Assembly (NCBI GenBank): GCA_900759435.1
Contig: CAAEVD010000284.1
Coordinates: forward strand, 1 to 14,621
Source of the DNA: an uncultured Collinsella sp.
GTDB lineage: Bacteria; Actinomycetota; Coriobacteriia; Coriobacteriales; Coriobacteriaceae
Direction of reading: 5' to 3'
Length of the DNA: 14,621 nucleotides
Below, one piece after another: positions 6,225 to 12,847 of this stretch (position 1 is the first letter of the stretch; every line of letters starts with the position of its first letter). The notes beneath the pieces are model-generated. The model searched no databases. It was not told where the DNA came from and saw nothing but the letters and a program-made list of their open reading frames with translations. The position numbers and the translations under genes are program-made.

Positions 6225-7625
6225 ATGGATACTCAGAGCCCAACATATTCCGATGACGAGCTGACTGCTTCACTTGTCGAGCATTTGGCGTCGCTCGATC
6301 GCGATGACAGCTATCGCGTGGAGCGCGTGCTCAAGCTCTCGGATGTCGAGACGACCGAACTCGTCTATTTTGAGGGCTCCGGCGGCGGGTCTCTCGGTCC
6401 CTTTGTCCGCAAGCGCATCGATGCTTCGGTGCAGATTGGCGGAGCATATGAGCGCCTGTTTGCGGCCCAGTGCGCCGGTCGTCGTTTTGAGCACTTGCCC
6501 CGAATCGTCGATTGCCACCGTGTGGGCGACGAGCTTGACGTGGTGATGGAGTATGTCGAAGGCGAGACGCTCGAGGCGTTGGTGGGACGCTTGGGGGCGA
6601 CGCCCGATTATGCCCGCGGGCTGTATCCCGTTCTGTGTGAAGCGGTGGGCGAGCTGCATGCTGGTTTTGCAGCTACGGGGGAGCCGGGGGTACCGGTAAT
6701 CCATCGCGACCTTAAACCCTCGAACATCATTGTGTCGGGCGTGAGATACGCGACCGATGCCGGCATGACCTTTTCCTCGCTGGTGATTATTGACCTGGGA
6801 ATCGCGCGCGTTTGGCGCGATGGTGCCGACGCCGACACCGTCAAGTTTGGCACGCGTTCCTATGCGCCGCCCGAGCAGTTTGGGTTTGGGCAGACGAGCG
6901 TCCGCAGTGATATTTACGCGCTTGGCGCACTGCTGTTCTTTTGCCTGACGGGAACTGACCCCAAGCCGGGGCGTGACATGCGCGAGCAATGCGAGGCGCA
7001 TGGCATTCCCGTTCCGCTGGCGGATGTGATTTGCATGGCGATGGCGCTCGATCCCGCCAAGCGCTTTGCGAGTGCAAAGGCACTGGGGCATGCTGCGCGT
7101 GCGGCATATGAGCTATGTCTCCCTGCACCGTCGCCCGTGACCTTTTCTGCTGCCAGCGTGCCCCGGGCCGCGGTGCCACAGGTGCAGCGGGTACAGCAGC
7201 CGGTTGCCCTCACGCTTCCGTCTTCTGCAAGCCGGCGTTCGATCGTCTCTCCCGTGACATCCAAATGTGCGCGTCTGCTCTCGCGTATCCCCGAGCCCGT
7301 GGGGCGCATATGGAATGGATGCGTCTATGCGACAACATTGTTGCTGCTGATGGGCAGCCATTTTGCGGTATTTACGCCGACGGGCGAAAACCGAAACTAT
7401 CCAACGTGGTTTTTGGCGCTTGAGTATTTCTTTATGGTCGATGGCCTGGTGCTGCTCATTGCATCCGGAATGCTCGACCGGCGTAGGCTTCGACGTCGCT
7501 TTCCCGTGCTCGATCGGTATCGGGGGAGTGCTTTTGTCGAACTGTGGTTTAAGGCGCTCGGGTTTATGTTTGCCGTCATGTGCGTCGTCGTTGTTATCGG
7601 CAACGCGACCGGTATCGTCTCCTAG
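6225..7625 (+). CDS. membrane-anchored Ser/Thr protein kinase
   Basis: A 466-residue Hanks-type protein kinase. The catalytic domain spans about 30-295: an atypical Gly-rich loop (EGSGGGSLGPF, 50-60), VRKRI with Lys63, HRDLKPSN (160-167), DLG in place of DFG (190-192), GTRSYAPPEQF (209-219) as the activation/P+1 segment and SDIYALG (228-234). A proline/alanine-rich linker (about 300-360) leads to hydrophobic segments at about 365-383, 396-415 and 440-463, so the kinase domain should be cytoplasmic and tethered by its C-terminus; no PASTA repeats are present. Of the in-frame starts, ATG 6225 is used; ATG 6213 and 6216 are equally possible, while ATG 6165 would put the hairpin 6179-6206 inside the coding region. 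It probably phosphorylates regulatory proteins, perhaps the neighbouring HTH protein. Confidence 0.88.
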   Translation: MDTQSPTYSDDELTASLVEHLASLDRDDSYRVERVLKLSDVETTELVYFEGSGGGSLGPFVRKRIDASVQIGGAYERLFAAQCAGRRFEHLPRIVDCHRVGDELDVVMEYVEGETLEALVGRLGATPDYARGLYPVLCEAVGELHAGFAATGEPGVPVIHRDLKPSNIIVSGVRYATDAGMTFSSLVIIDLGIARVWRDGADADTVKFGTRSYAPPEQFGFGQTSVRSDIYALGALLFFCLTGTDPKPGRDMREQCEAHGIPVPLADVICMAMALDPAKRFASAKALGHAARAAYELCLPAPSPVTFSAASVPRAAVPQVQRVQQPVALTLPSSASRRSIVSPVTSKCARLLSRIPEPVGRIWNGCVYATTLLLLMGSHFAVFTPTGENRNYPTWFLALEYFFMVDGLVLLIASGMLDRRRLRRRFPVLDRYRGSAFVELWFKALGFMFAVMCVVVVIGNATGIVS

Positions 7626-7633
7626 AGAATTGA

Positions 7634-7659
7634 AAAGGGGCCCCGTTTGGGGCCCCTTT
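7634..7659. terminator. strong bidirectional terminator
   Basis: AAAGGGGCCCC (7634-7644) pairs perfectly with GGGGCCCCTTT (7649-7659) around GTTT. Flanking A and T tracts make it usable from both sides. It lies between the convergent kinase and cell-wall hydrolase genes. Confidence 0.9.
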
Positions 7660-7669
7660 GCAGTTGCAC

Positions 7670-8803
7670 TTAAATACGGTTCATTTGATTGGCGACCTTG
7701 TTGTACCAGTCCTGCCACGTGGGCGGGCAGTACTTCTTGGCGGCTGCCGGAGTAAGCGTGGAACCATAGTTGGCGCCCAGGTAGGCAACGTGGGCGGAGA
7801 CGCCCTCGCTCCAGCTACCAAAGCTACGCCAACCACCGCCGCGGGCACTCCAGCCCCAGGCGTTATAGGAGCCGGCGCAATAGAGGCCCTTGCTGCTCTC
7901 GATGCAAGCGATGGCGGGGGACCAACGGGGATCGACGCCGGTGTTCCAGGCGGCGACGGCAAAGTTGTAGCCCTGGCCTGCCATAGGGGAGCCGGCAAGG
8001 TAGTTGTCGATGCGGCTCGTCCACTCGTTAATGAACGAGTCGTAATCGGAGTTACCGCTATTCGAGCTGTTCACCGTGGTGTCGATGGTGGTGTTGGCGT
8101 TGTTGGCCTGGCTGTTGGAGTTGTTGCCGCTTACACCCTCGCCCGAGATCTTCTCGGCGGCAGCGGCCTTGTCGGCCTCGAGCTTTGCCAGCTCGGCAGC
8201 ATTTTCCTGCTCGGCCTTTGCCTGCGCCTCGCTGCGGAGCTGCTGAGCCTGCGCCAGTGCATCCTCGGCATTCTTTTGCTCGCCCTCGAGCTGAGACTTG
8301 GCCTGCTCGAGTTCAGTCTTGTTCTGCTCGAGCTCGGTCTGCATCTTGTTAAGCTCTTCGATCTCGTCGACGCTCGAGCTTGTAATCTGGTTGGTGTATT
8401 TGCAGGTGGTGATAAAGTCACCCAAGCTCTGCGTGTTCACCAGGAAGCTCACGATGGGGCTGGTGCCCTTCTGGTACTTATACAGATCGCGCATGGCGGA
8501 GCTTGCCTTGGCCTGCTGCTCGGGTAGCTCGGCCTCAATCTTATCGATGTTCGCCTCATTGGAGTCGATCTGCTTTTGCAGATCCTCGAGCTTGGTTCGG
8601 GCGTCGTTGTAGGCGCTCGTAGCGTCCTCGATTTTTTTCTGGGCGGCGGAAAGCTGATCCTGCGTTGCCTGCGAGGCGGCATAGGCCGCGACGGGGGAGA
8701 GCATCGGCGTGGCCGTCAGCGCGACGGCGAGCGCGGCGCTCGTGATGATACGAGCCGGCTTCGACGCGATGAGCGCTGCGGTGCGATAGTTCGAATGCTG
8801 CAT
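7670..8803 (-). CDS. secreted coiled-coil cell-wall hydrolase (CwlO/PcsB-like N-terminus, lysozyme-like C-terminus)
   Basis: A 377-residue exported protein. The signal peptide (1 to about 42) has basic residues, a hydrophobic core and a cleavage site after AYA. Residues 44-220 are a heptad-rich coiled coil (QLSAAQKKIEDATSAYNDA and others) interrupted by QKGTSPIVSFLVNTQSLGDF (111-130), the layout of CwlO/PcsB-type proteins whose coiled coil keeps the hydrolase inactive until released, classically by FtsEX. A low-complexity Ser/Asn/Thr linker (225-252) precedes a lysozyme/transglycosylase-like domain (255-377): SPAIACIESSKGLY with candidate catalytic Glu302, then NAWGWSARGGGWRSF and AHVAYLGANYG. 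No NlpC/P60 motif is visible, unlike classic CwlO. ATG at 8803 follows AGAGGG by 5 bp. No ftsEX lies in the window. The promoter region has phased palindromes. Confidence 0.85.
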   Translation of the reverse strand: MQHSNYRTAALIASKPARIITSAALAVALTATPMLSPVAAYAASQATQDQLSAAQKKIEDATSAYNDARTKLEDLQKQIDSNEANIDKIEAELPEQQAKASSAMRDLYKYQKGTSPIVSFLVNTQSLGDFITTCKYTNQITSSSVDEIEELNKMQTELEQNKTELEQAKSQLEGEQKNAEDALAQAQQLRSEAQAKAEQENAAELAKLEADKAAAAEKISGEGVSGNNSNSQANNANTTIDTTVNSSNSGNSDYDSFINEWTSRIDNYLAGSPMAGQGYNFAVAAWNTGVDPRWSPAIACIESSKGLYCAGSYNAWGWSARGGGWRSFGSWSEGVSAHVAYLGANYGSTLTPAAAKKYCPPTWQDWYNKVANQMNRI

Positions 8804-8844
8804 CCAGTCCCTCTGCAATCAATCGTAGGTTATTGGTCGAGGTG

Positions 8845-8909
8845 TATTCTACTACTGCTTTCGACCTCTACTTGAACCTTAAAGGTTCTAAAGGGTCAAG
8901 TTGAACTTG
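8845..8909 (-). promoter_or_regulatory. promoter region with two 15-bp palindromic operators
   Basis: GAACCTT-A-AAGGTTC (8873-8887) and TCAAGTT-G-AACTTGA (8895-8909) are perfect palindromes with centres 22 bp apart, about two helical turns. On the minus strand a TAGAAT -10 candidate lies at 8845-8850, and its -35 position falls at the edge of the first palindrome. A partial third copy, GAGTTCAACTT, is at 8958-8968. The layout fits one dimeric regulator binding cooperatively over and upstream of the -35 of the wall-hydrolase gene. The regulator is not identified. Confidence 0.6.
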
Positions 8910-9004
8910 AGGCTTTGGCCTTGACCTGCGGGAATGGTGAATTGTTGAGAAACCATAGAGTTCAACTTTAACGTTACGGCACCCTGTTTGTGAGGGTTTT
9001 TGGC

Positions 9005-9035
9005 TGCAAAAGCTACCTCAACGTGGGGTTTTGCA
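9005..9035 (-). terminator. possible terminator after the MOSC gene
   Basis: TGCAAAA (9005-9011) and TTTTGCA (9029-9035) form an inverted repeat with a 17-nt loop containing a few more pairable bases, just 3' of the MOSC stop codon on the minus strand. The stem is AT-rich and lacks a long T run, so it may be only a weak terminator. Confidence 0.3.
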
Positions 9036-9036
9036 A

Positions 9037-9669
9037 CTACAGGGTTCCTTCGCGGCGAGCCCGCTCCACCTCTTTGAGTGCCTCGGTGGGAGTGAAGGAA
9101 CAGGTGCCGTCGCCGAGCCTGACCACCTGTATGTCGTCACCGATATGGACTTCTCCGCCCTGCAGCACGACGCCAAAAATGCCCTCGTGGGGGAAGATGC
9201 AGTCGCCGGCGAGATAGTAGATGGCACAGCGTGTGTGGCAGACTTTGCCGATCTGGCTGATTTCGACGAGCACTTCGCTACCGAGCTTGAGCTGCGTGCC
9301 CAAGGGGAGTGAGAGCAGGTTGATACCCTGGGTTGTGAAGTTCTCGCCAAAGTCGCCCTCGTGCACATCGAGCCCGCGCGCCTGCGCCGTCCGGATAGAC
9401 TCTGCAGCTAAAAAGGAGACCTGACGGTGCCAATGCCCGGCGTGCGCATCGGAGGCGAGGCCAAACTGCTCGATGACGGTGTCGTGCCCGTCGGCGACGG
9501 GTGACTTACGCGTGCCTTTGTGCTCCGACGTGTTGATTGAGACGATGCGGGCAGACCCGTTGTAAGCATCGTTTGCGGTGCGTAGGGGAGCTGCCGTCTG
9601 GGCACGATCCGCAAGTTCGCGCTTTGCGGCGTCAATGATGGGGTTGTTGATCGGATGAGCCTGGGGCAC
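9037..9669 (-). CDS. MOSC domain-containing protein
   Basis: A 210-residue cytoplasmic protein with a MOSC domain, the sulfur-carrier fold shared with the C-terminus of Mo-cofactor sulfurase, in a form related to proteins of molybdenum cofactor metabolism. Visible blocks: GLASDAHAGHWHRQVSFLA (70-88), HEGDFGENFTT (103-113), PLGTQLKLGSEVLVEISQIG (122-141), KVCHTRC (142-148) with the conserved Cys144 and nearby Cys148, and HEGIFGVVLQGGEVHIGD (161-178). The first 40 residues are an extra N-terminal stretch. Translation starts at GTG 9669, with AAAGG about 6 bp upstream. No molybdenum genes are near, so the substrate is uncertain; it probably moves sulfur or binds the pterin cofactor. It is divergent from the D-aspartate ligase gene across a 220-bp intergenic region. 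Confidence 0.88.
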   Translation of the reverse strand: MPQAHPINNPIIDAAKRELADRAQTAAPLRTANDAYNGSARIVSINTSEHKGTRKSPVADGHDTVIEQFGLASDAHAGHWHRQVSFLAAESIRTAQARGLDVHEGDFGENFTTQGINLLSLPLGTQLKLGSEVLVEISQIGKVCHTRCAIYYLAGDCIFPHEGIFGVVLQGGEVHIGDDIQVVRLGDGTCSFTPTEALKEVERARREGTL

Positions 9670-9803
9670 AGTGTACCTTTCGACGGGGCTGGCAACATGT
9701 TGAATCCTACAACAACGGTGGGTTCATTGCCCGTTGTCGTACACCGGTGATCGCCGCCTTCGTGCTGGATAATTACGCCGATTGCCATAGATACGGTGGA
9801 GCT

Positions 9804-9833
9804 TTGGGTGCCGGCGGCTCGGCACGCTAGAAT
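9804..9833 (+). promoter_or_regulatory. candidate promoter of the D-aspartate ligase/racemase operon
   Basis: TTGGGT (9804-9809) and TAGAAT (9828-9833) are 18 bp apart, with the start codon about 57 bp downstream. The -10 is good and the -35 partial. Confidence 0.45.
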
Positions 9834-9889
9834 AAATCAGTTGCACAAAGACCGCCCGTCGTGTGGGCAGTTCTAGATAGGAAGTTTCC

Positions 9890-11146
9890 ATGGCATTGCA
9901 GTTTACAGAGCGCGAGTTTATCCCCGTGCTGCTCGGCGGCGACATCAACGCGTATTCGGTGGCGCGCGCTTTCTACGAGGAGTATCAGGTTAAGAGCCTG
10001 GTCTTTGGCAAGTACCAGACCGGCCCCGCGTATCGCAGCCAAATTATCGATTACACGCCCAACGTGGATATCGATACCATGCCGGTCATGATCGAGACCG
10101 TTAACGGCGTCGCACAGGCCAATCCTGATAAGAAGATTATTCTCATGGGTTGCGGCGACAACTACGTCGCGCTTGCCGCGCAGGCCCAGGACGCCGGCCA
10201 GCTTGCCTCGAACGTCATCGCGCCCTATGCGCCCTACAGCATGCTCGAACAGTGCCAGAAGAAGGAGATCTTCTATGAGCTGTGCGAGAAGCACGGCGTC
10301 CCCTATCCGCACACGTTTACCTTTACCATGGCGATGCTCAACGCCCAGGGCGAGGCTTCGGCCGAGGTGCTCGACCAGATCGACTTCCCCTTCCCGATGA
10401 TTCTGAAGCCCTCTGACGGCATCATGTGGTGGGAGCACGAGTTCGAGGGTCAGAAGAAGGCCTACGAGATTGCCGATCGCGCCGAGCTGGAACAAGTCAT
10501 TCGCGATGTGTACGCCAGCGGCTACACCGATGATCTCATCTTGCAGGACCGCGTGCCCGGCAACGACGAGTACATGCGCGTGCTTACCAGTTATTCCGAC
10601 CGCAACGGCAAGGTTCGCATGATGTGCCTGGGTCACGTGCTGCTCGAGGAGCATCAGCCCCACGGCGTCGGCAACCATGCCTGCATCATCACTGAGCCCA
10701 ACGACGAGCTCATGGGTGGCGTGCGCAAGCTGCTTGAGGACCTTAAGTTTACGGGCTTCTCCAACTTTGACGTCAAGTACGACGAGCGCGATGGCTCGTT
10801 TAAGTTCTTCGACTTCAACACGCGTCAGGGCCGCAGTAATTACTATGTCACCAATAGTGGCTTTAACGTTGCTAAATACGTGGTGGATGAGTACGTCTAT
10901 AACCGCCCGTTTGAGCCGGAATTTGTGACGGCGCAGGATGAGGCGCTGTGGATGGTCGTTCCCATGGGCGTCGTCGACAAGTACGTCAAGGATCCCGAGC
11001 TGCGCGCGAAGGTGCATCGTCTTGCCAAGGAGGGCAAGGGCGCCGATCCCTCGTTTATGAAGGGAGACTTTGTCTTTAACCGCTGGTTGCGCATGTGGCA
11101 CACCAAGCTGCGCCACTTTAAGCTGTTCAAGACGTATTACAAGTAG
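9890..11146 (+). CDS. ATP-grasp D-aspartate ligase (peptidoglycan cross-bridge), probable
   Basis: A 418-residue ATP-grasp carboxylate-amine ligase. The start MALQFTEREFIPVLLGGDINAY resembles D-aspartate ligase Aslfm of Enterococcus faecium, which attaches D-Asp to the side-chain amine of residue 3 of the peptidoglycan stem precursor as beta-aspartyl phosphate. Visible ATP-grasp elements: FPMILKPSDG (168-177, Lys173), the Gly-containing flexible segment with Lys189-Lys190, DLILQDRVPGNDEYM (215-229), GFSNFDVKY (289-297) and FKFFDFNTRQGRSNYY (304-319), with Asp/Asn/Arg positions for Mg-ATP binding. AGGAAG (9879-9884) is 5 bp from the ATG. The next gene is an aspartate/glutamate racemase, matching the asl-racemase pairing known in E. 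faecium and supporting D-Asp as substrate. It should act in the cytoplasm on lipid-linked or nucleotide precursors. Another amino acid substrate cannot be excluded. Confidence 0.82.
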   Translation: MALQFTEREFIPVLLGGDINAYSVARAFYEEYQVKSLVFGKYQTGPAYRSQIIDYTPNVDIDTMPVMIETVNGVAQANPDKKIILMGCGDNYVALAAQAQDAGQLASNVIAPYAPYSMLEQCQKKEIFYELCEKHGVPYPHTFTFTMAMLNAQGEASAEVLDQIDFPFPMILKPSDGIMWWEHEFEGQKKAYEIADRAELEQVIRDVYASGYTDDLILQDRVPGNDEYMRVLTSYSDRNGKVRMMCLGHVLLEEHQPHGVGNHACIITEPNDELMGGVRKLLEDLKFTGFSNFDVKYDERDGSFKFFDFNTRQGRSNYYVTNSGFNVAKYVVDEYVYNRPFEPEFVTAQDEALWMVVPMGVVDKYVKDPELRAKVHRLAKEGKGADPSFMKGDFVFNRWLRMWHTKLRHFKLFKTYYK

Positions 11147-11155
11147 ACGAGTGTG

Positions 11156-11185
11156 GCGCCCGTCCGGTATGTATCGGGCGGGCGC
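11156..11185 (+). repeat. GC-rich intercistronic hairpin
   Basis: GCGCCCGTCCG (11156-11166) pairs with CGGGCGGGCGC (11175-11185) over 11 bp with one G-T pair and an 8-nt loop. It lies in the 84 bp between ligase and racemase. No T run follows, so it may act as an mRNA-stabilising or partial attenuation element that sets the ligase:racemase ratio. Confidence 0.6.
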
Positions 11186-11230
11186 GGGCATGATACGCGC
11201 AATTGCGTGGGCGTCACCAAGGAGGCGGCG

Positions 11231-11977
11231 ATGGAAAAGCTGGGAGTTATCGGCGGCATGGGCGCCGAGGCAACGTCGTATTACTACGACCAGGTGGTAC
11301 GCCATACGGCGGCTACGTGCGACCAGGAGCATATCGACATGGTGGTGCTTTCCAAGTCGACCATGCCCGACCGCACGCTGGCCATCAAGACTGGCGAGCA
11401 TGCCGAGCTGCTGGCGACCATGAAGGAGTGCGCTCAGGCGCTCGAGTCGCTGGGCTGCGCGCACATAGCGATTCCCTGCAACACGTCACACTACTTCTAC
11501 GACCAGATCCAGTCGTTTACGAAGGTGCCGATTATCCACATGCCGCGCGAGTCGGTGCGCTATGCTCTGGCCGGCGCGGTGATGGGGGAGTGCGAGTTCG
11601 ACCCCAACCTGAGTATGCCGGCCGAGCCGGTGCGCAAGATCGGCATCATGGGCACCGACGGTACCGTGGGCGCAGACGTCTATGGGCTCGAATGTGAGAC
11701 CGCGGGCGTTGAGGTCGTCTATCCCAGCGAAAAGCGTCAGGCCGACGTGATGTCGCTCATCTACGACGATGTGAAGGCCGGGCGCGAACCCGATATGGAC
11801 AAGTTCGACCGCGTGATGTGGGAGTTCGCCCGTAGCGGCTGCGACCGCGTCATCCTGGCCTGCACGGAGCTTTCGGTGTTGCAGAAGTATCGCGAGATGC
11901 CCGAGATCACCCTCGATGCGATGGATGTCCTGGTACGCGAGTCCATCATTCGCAGCGGCGTCCCCTACCGCCTGTAG
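11231..11977 (+). CDS. aspartate/glutamate racemase family protein, probable aspartate racemase
   Basis: A 248-residue PLP-independent racemase of the Asp/Glu/hydantoin racemase superfamily, interconverting L- and D-aspartate (or glutamate) with a two-cysteine mechanism. LGVIGGMGAEATSYYYDQV (4-22) is the typical aspartate-racemase start. The two catalytic cysteines are Cys83 in AIPCNTSHYFY (80-90) and Cys211 in ILACTELSVL (208-217). GIMGTDGTV (138-146) begins the second lobe. AAGGAGG (11219-11225) stands 5 bp before ATG 11231, which rules out the longer in-frame start at 11153. It follows the ATP-grasp ligase in one transcription unit, so it most likely supplies D-Asp for cross-bridge formation. 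Length is normal for the family. A broader racemase specificity is possible. Confidence 0.9.
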   Translation: MEKLGVIGGMGAEATSYYYDQVVRHTAATCDQEHIDMVVLSKSTMPDRTLAIKTGEHAELLATMKECAQALESLGCAHIAIPCNTSHYFYDQIQSFTKVPIIHMPRESVRYALAGAVMGECEFDPNLSMPAEPVRKIGIMGTDGTVGADVYGLECETAGVEVVYPSEKRQADVMSLIYDDVKAGREPDMDKFDRVMWEFARSGCDRVILACTELSVLQKYREMPEITLDAMDVLVRESIIRSGVPYRL

Positions 11978-11984
11978 CCCTCGA

Positions 11985-12017
11985 CCTGCCAAAAAGGGAC
12001 AGGTTTATTTTGGTAGG
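11985..12017. repeat. REP-like imperfect palindrome
   Basis: CCTGCCAAAA (11985-11994) pairs with TTTTGGTAGG (12008-12017), nine Watson-Crick pairs and one G-T, around a 13-nt loop with the GGGACAGGTTTA core. The GGGACAGG core flanked by a run of A and a T-rich stretch resembles dispersed REP elements associated with IS200-like (RAYT) transposases. Assigning it to that class is from memory and needs a genome search. Confidence 0.5.
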
Positions 12018-12036
12018 CGGTATCTGGGAAAACAGT

Positions 12037-12073
12037 AAGGCCCCGGCTCGTTTGATGCGAGCCGGGGCCTTTT
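12037..12073. terminator. strong bidirectional terminator
   Basis: AAGGCCCCGGCTCG (12037-12050) pairs perfectly with CGAGCCGGGGCCTT (12058-12071) over 14 bp around TTTGATG, followed by further T residues. It lies between the convergent racemase and EcfT genes and can serve both. Confidence 0.92.
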
Positions 12074-12100
12074 GCGTTTGTCGGTTGCTGCCAGTGATTG

Positions 12101-12847
12101 CTAGAACAGGAAGCCGATGGCGATAAGGGCGATGCTGACGATAAGTACGGCGATATCCAGGCCTTTGATGGGGTAACGCTTATACGAACTCGCACGCGTG
12201 CGCAGGTAGAAGCCGCGCTGCTCGGCGGCAAGCGCGGTGGCATCGGTCTTGCCCACGCTCGAGATGAGCAGTGGCACGCACAGCGGCAGCATGAGCTTGA
12301 GTTTCTTGACGGGATTCTTAGTGTCGTATTCGACGCCGCGTGCAGTCTGTGCCTCCATGATGGCGTTCATTTCCTGGCCAAATACCGGCACAAAGCGCAG
12401 TGCCGTGGTAAAGGTGAAGGCATAGCGATATGGCACGTGCAGCACCTCGACGCAGGCGTTGGCGAGGTCGTTGAGCTTGGTCACCATAAGCATAAGGATG
12501 AGTGGCAGTGCCACGCCCAACAGGCGTAGGCAGGCCTTCGATCCGGTAATGAGGCCCGTGTCGGTGATAAAGCCCCACACCATGTTGCCGTCGCGCATAA
12601 AGGCCAGCTGAAGCACCAGCATGATAAGCGCGAGCGGAATCAGCAGCTTGAGTAGCGAGAGCAGACGGTCGACGACGCCGGCGTAGGCGCCCAGTGCAAG
12701 GGTGAGCGCCAAAAAGCCCAACAGCGCCACGTAGGTGTCGGACAGGAAGATGCCGACGATGATGGCGGCGGCAAGGCCCAGTTTAACGACCGGGTTCAAG
12801 TGGTGTAGCAGTGTATCGCCCGGCATATAGTCGATGACGTTAACCAC
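12101..12847 (-). CDS. ecfT: ECF transporter transmembrane component EcfT
   Basis: A 248-residue membrane protein of the CbiQ/EcfT family, which couples ATP hydrolysis by EcfA to a substrate-binding S component in vitamin or metal uptake. Hydrophobic segments lie at about 22-35, 38-56, 66-83, 106-124 and 230-247, with a long cytoplasmic coupling region between. The two signature coupling motifs are seen: Ala-Arg-Gly in EAQTARGVEYD (169-171) and the second RG motif in AAEQRGFY (209-213). The LNPVVKL motif (17-23) is typical of the N-terminus. Translation starts at GTG 12847, inside the last codons of the ATPase gene (8-bp overlap), so the two are translationally coupled. The substrate cannot be told without the S component, which is not in the window and may lie beyond the right edge. 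Confidence 0.92.
   Translation of the reverse strand: MVNVIDYMPGDTLLHHLNPVVKLGLAAAIIVGIFLSDTYVALLGFLALTLALGAYAGVVDRLLSLLKLLIPLALIMLVLQLAFMRDGNMVWGFITDTGLITGSKACLRLLGVALPLILMLMVTKLNDLANACVEVLHVPYRYAFTFTTALRFVPVFGQEMNAIMEAQTARGVEYDTKNPVKKLKLMLPLCVPLLISSVGKTDATALAAEQRGFYLRTRASSYKRYPIKGLDIAVLIVSIALIAIGFLF

Noticed and set aside
7658..8527. A 289-codon plus-strand frame opposite the wall hydrolase
   Set aside because: Gly/Ala/Leu/Val-rich mirror of the coiled coil; the minus strand has signal peptide, ribosome site and a catalytic domain.
8868..8898. MerR-type promoter reading (TTGACC with a 19-bp spacer around the 8873-8887 palindrome, minus strand)
   Set aside because: The -35 is good, but the hexamer at the required position (CAAGTA) is a very poor -10; TAGAAT at 8845-8850 is a better -10 and places the palindromes at and upstream of -35.
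9827..11464. A 545-codon open frame on the minus strand opposite the ATP-grasp ligase and racemase
   Set aside because: It lies across two well-supported genes, is rich in His/Val/Leu with no recognisable motif and no ribosome site; it is a codon-bias shadow in GC-rich DNA.
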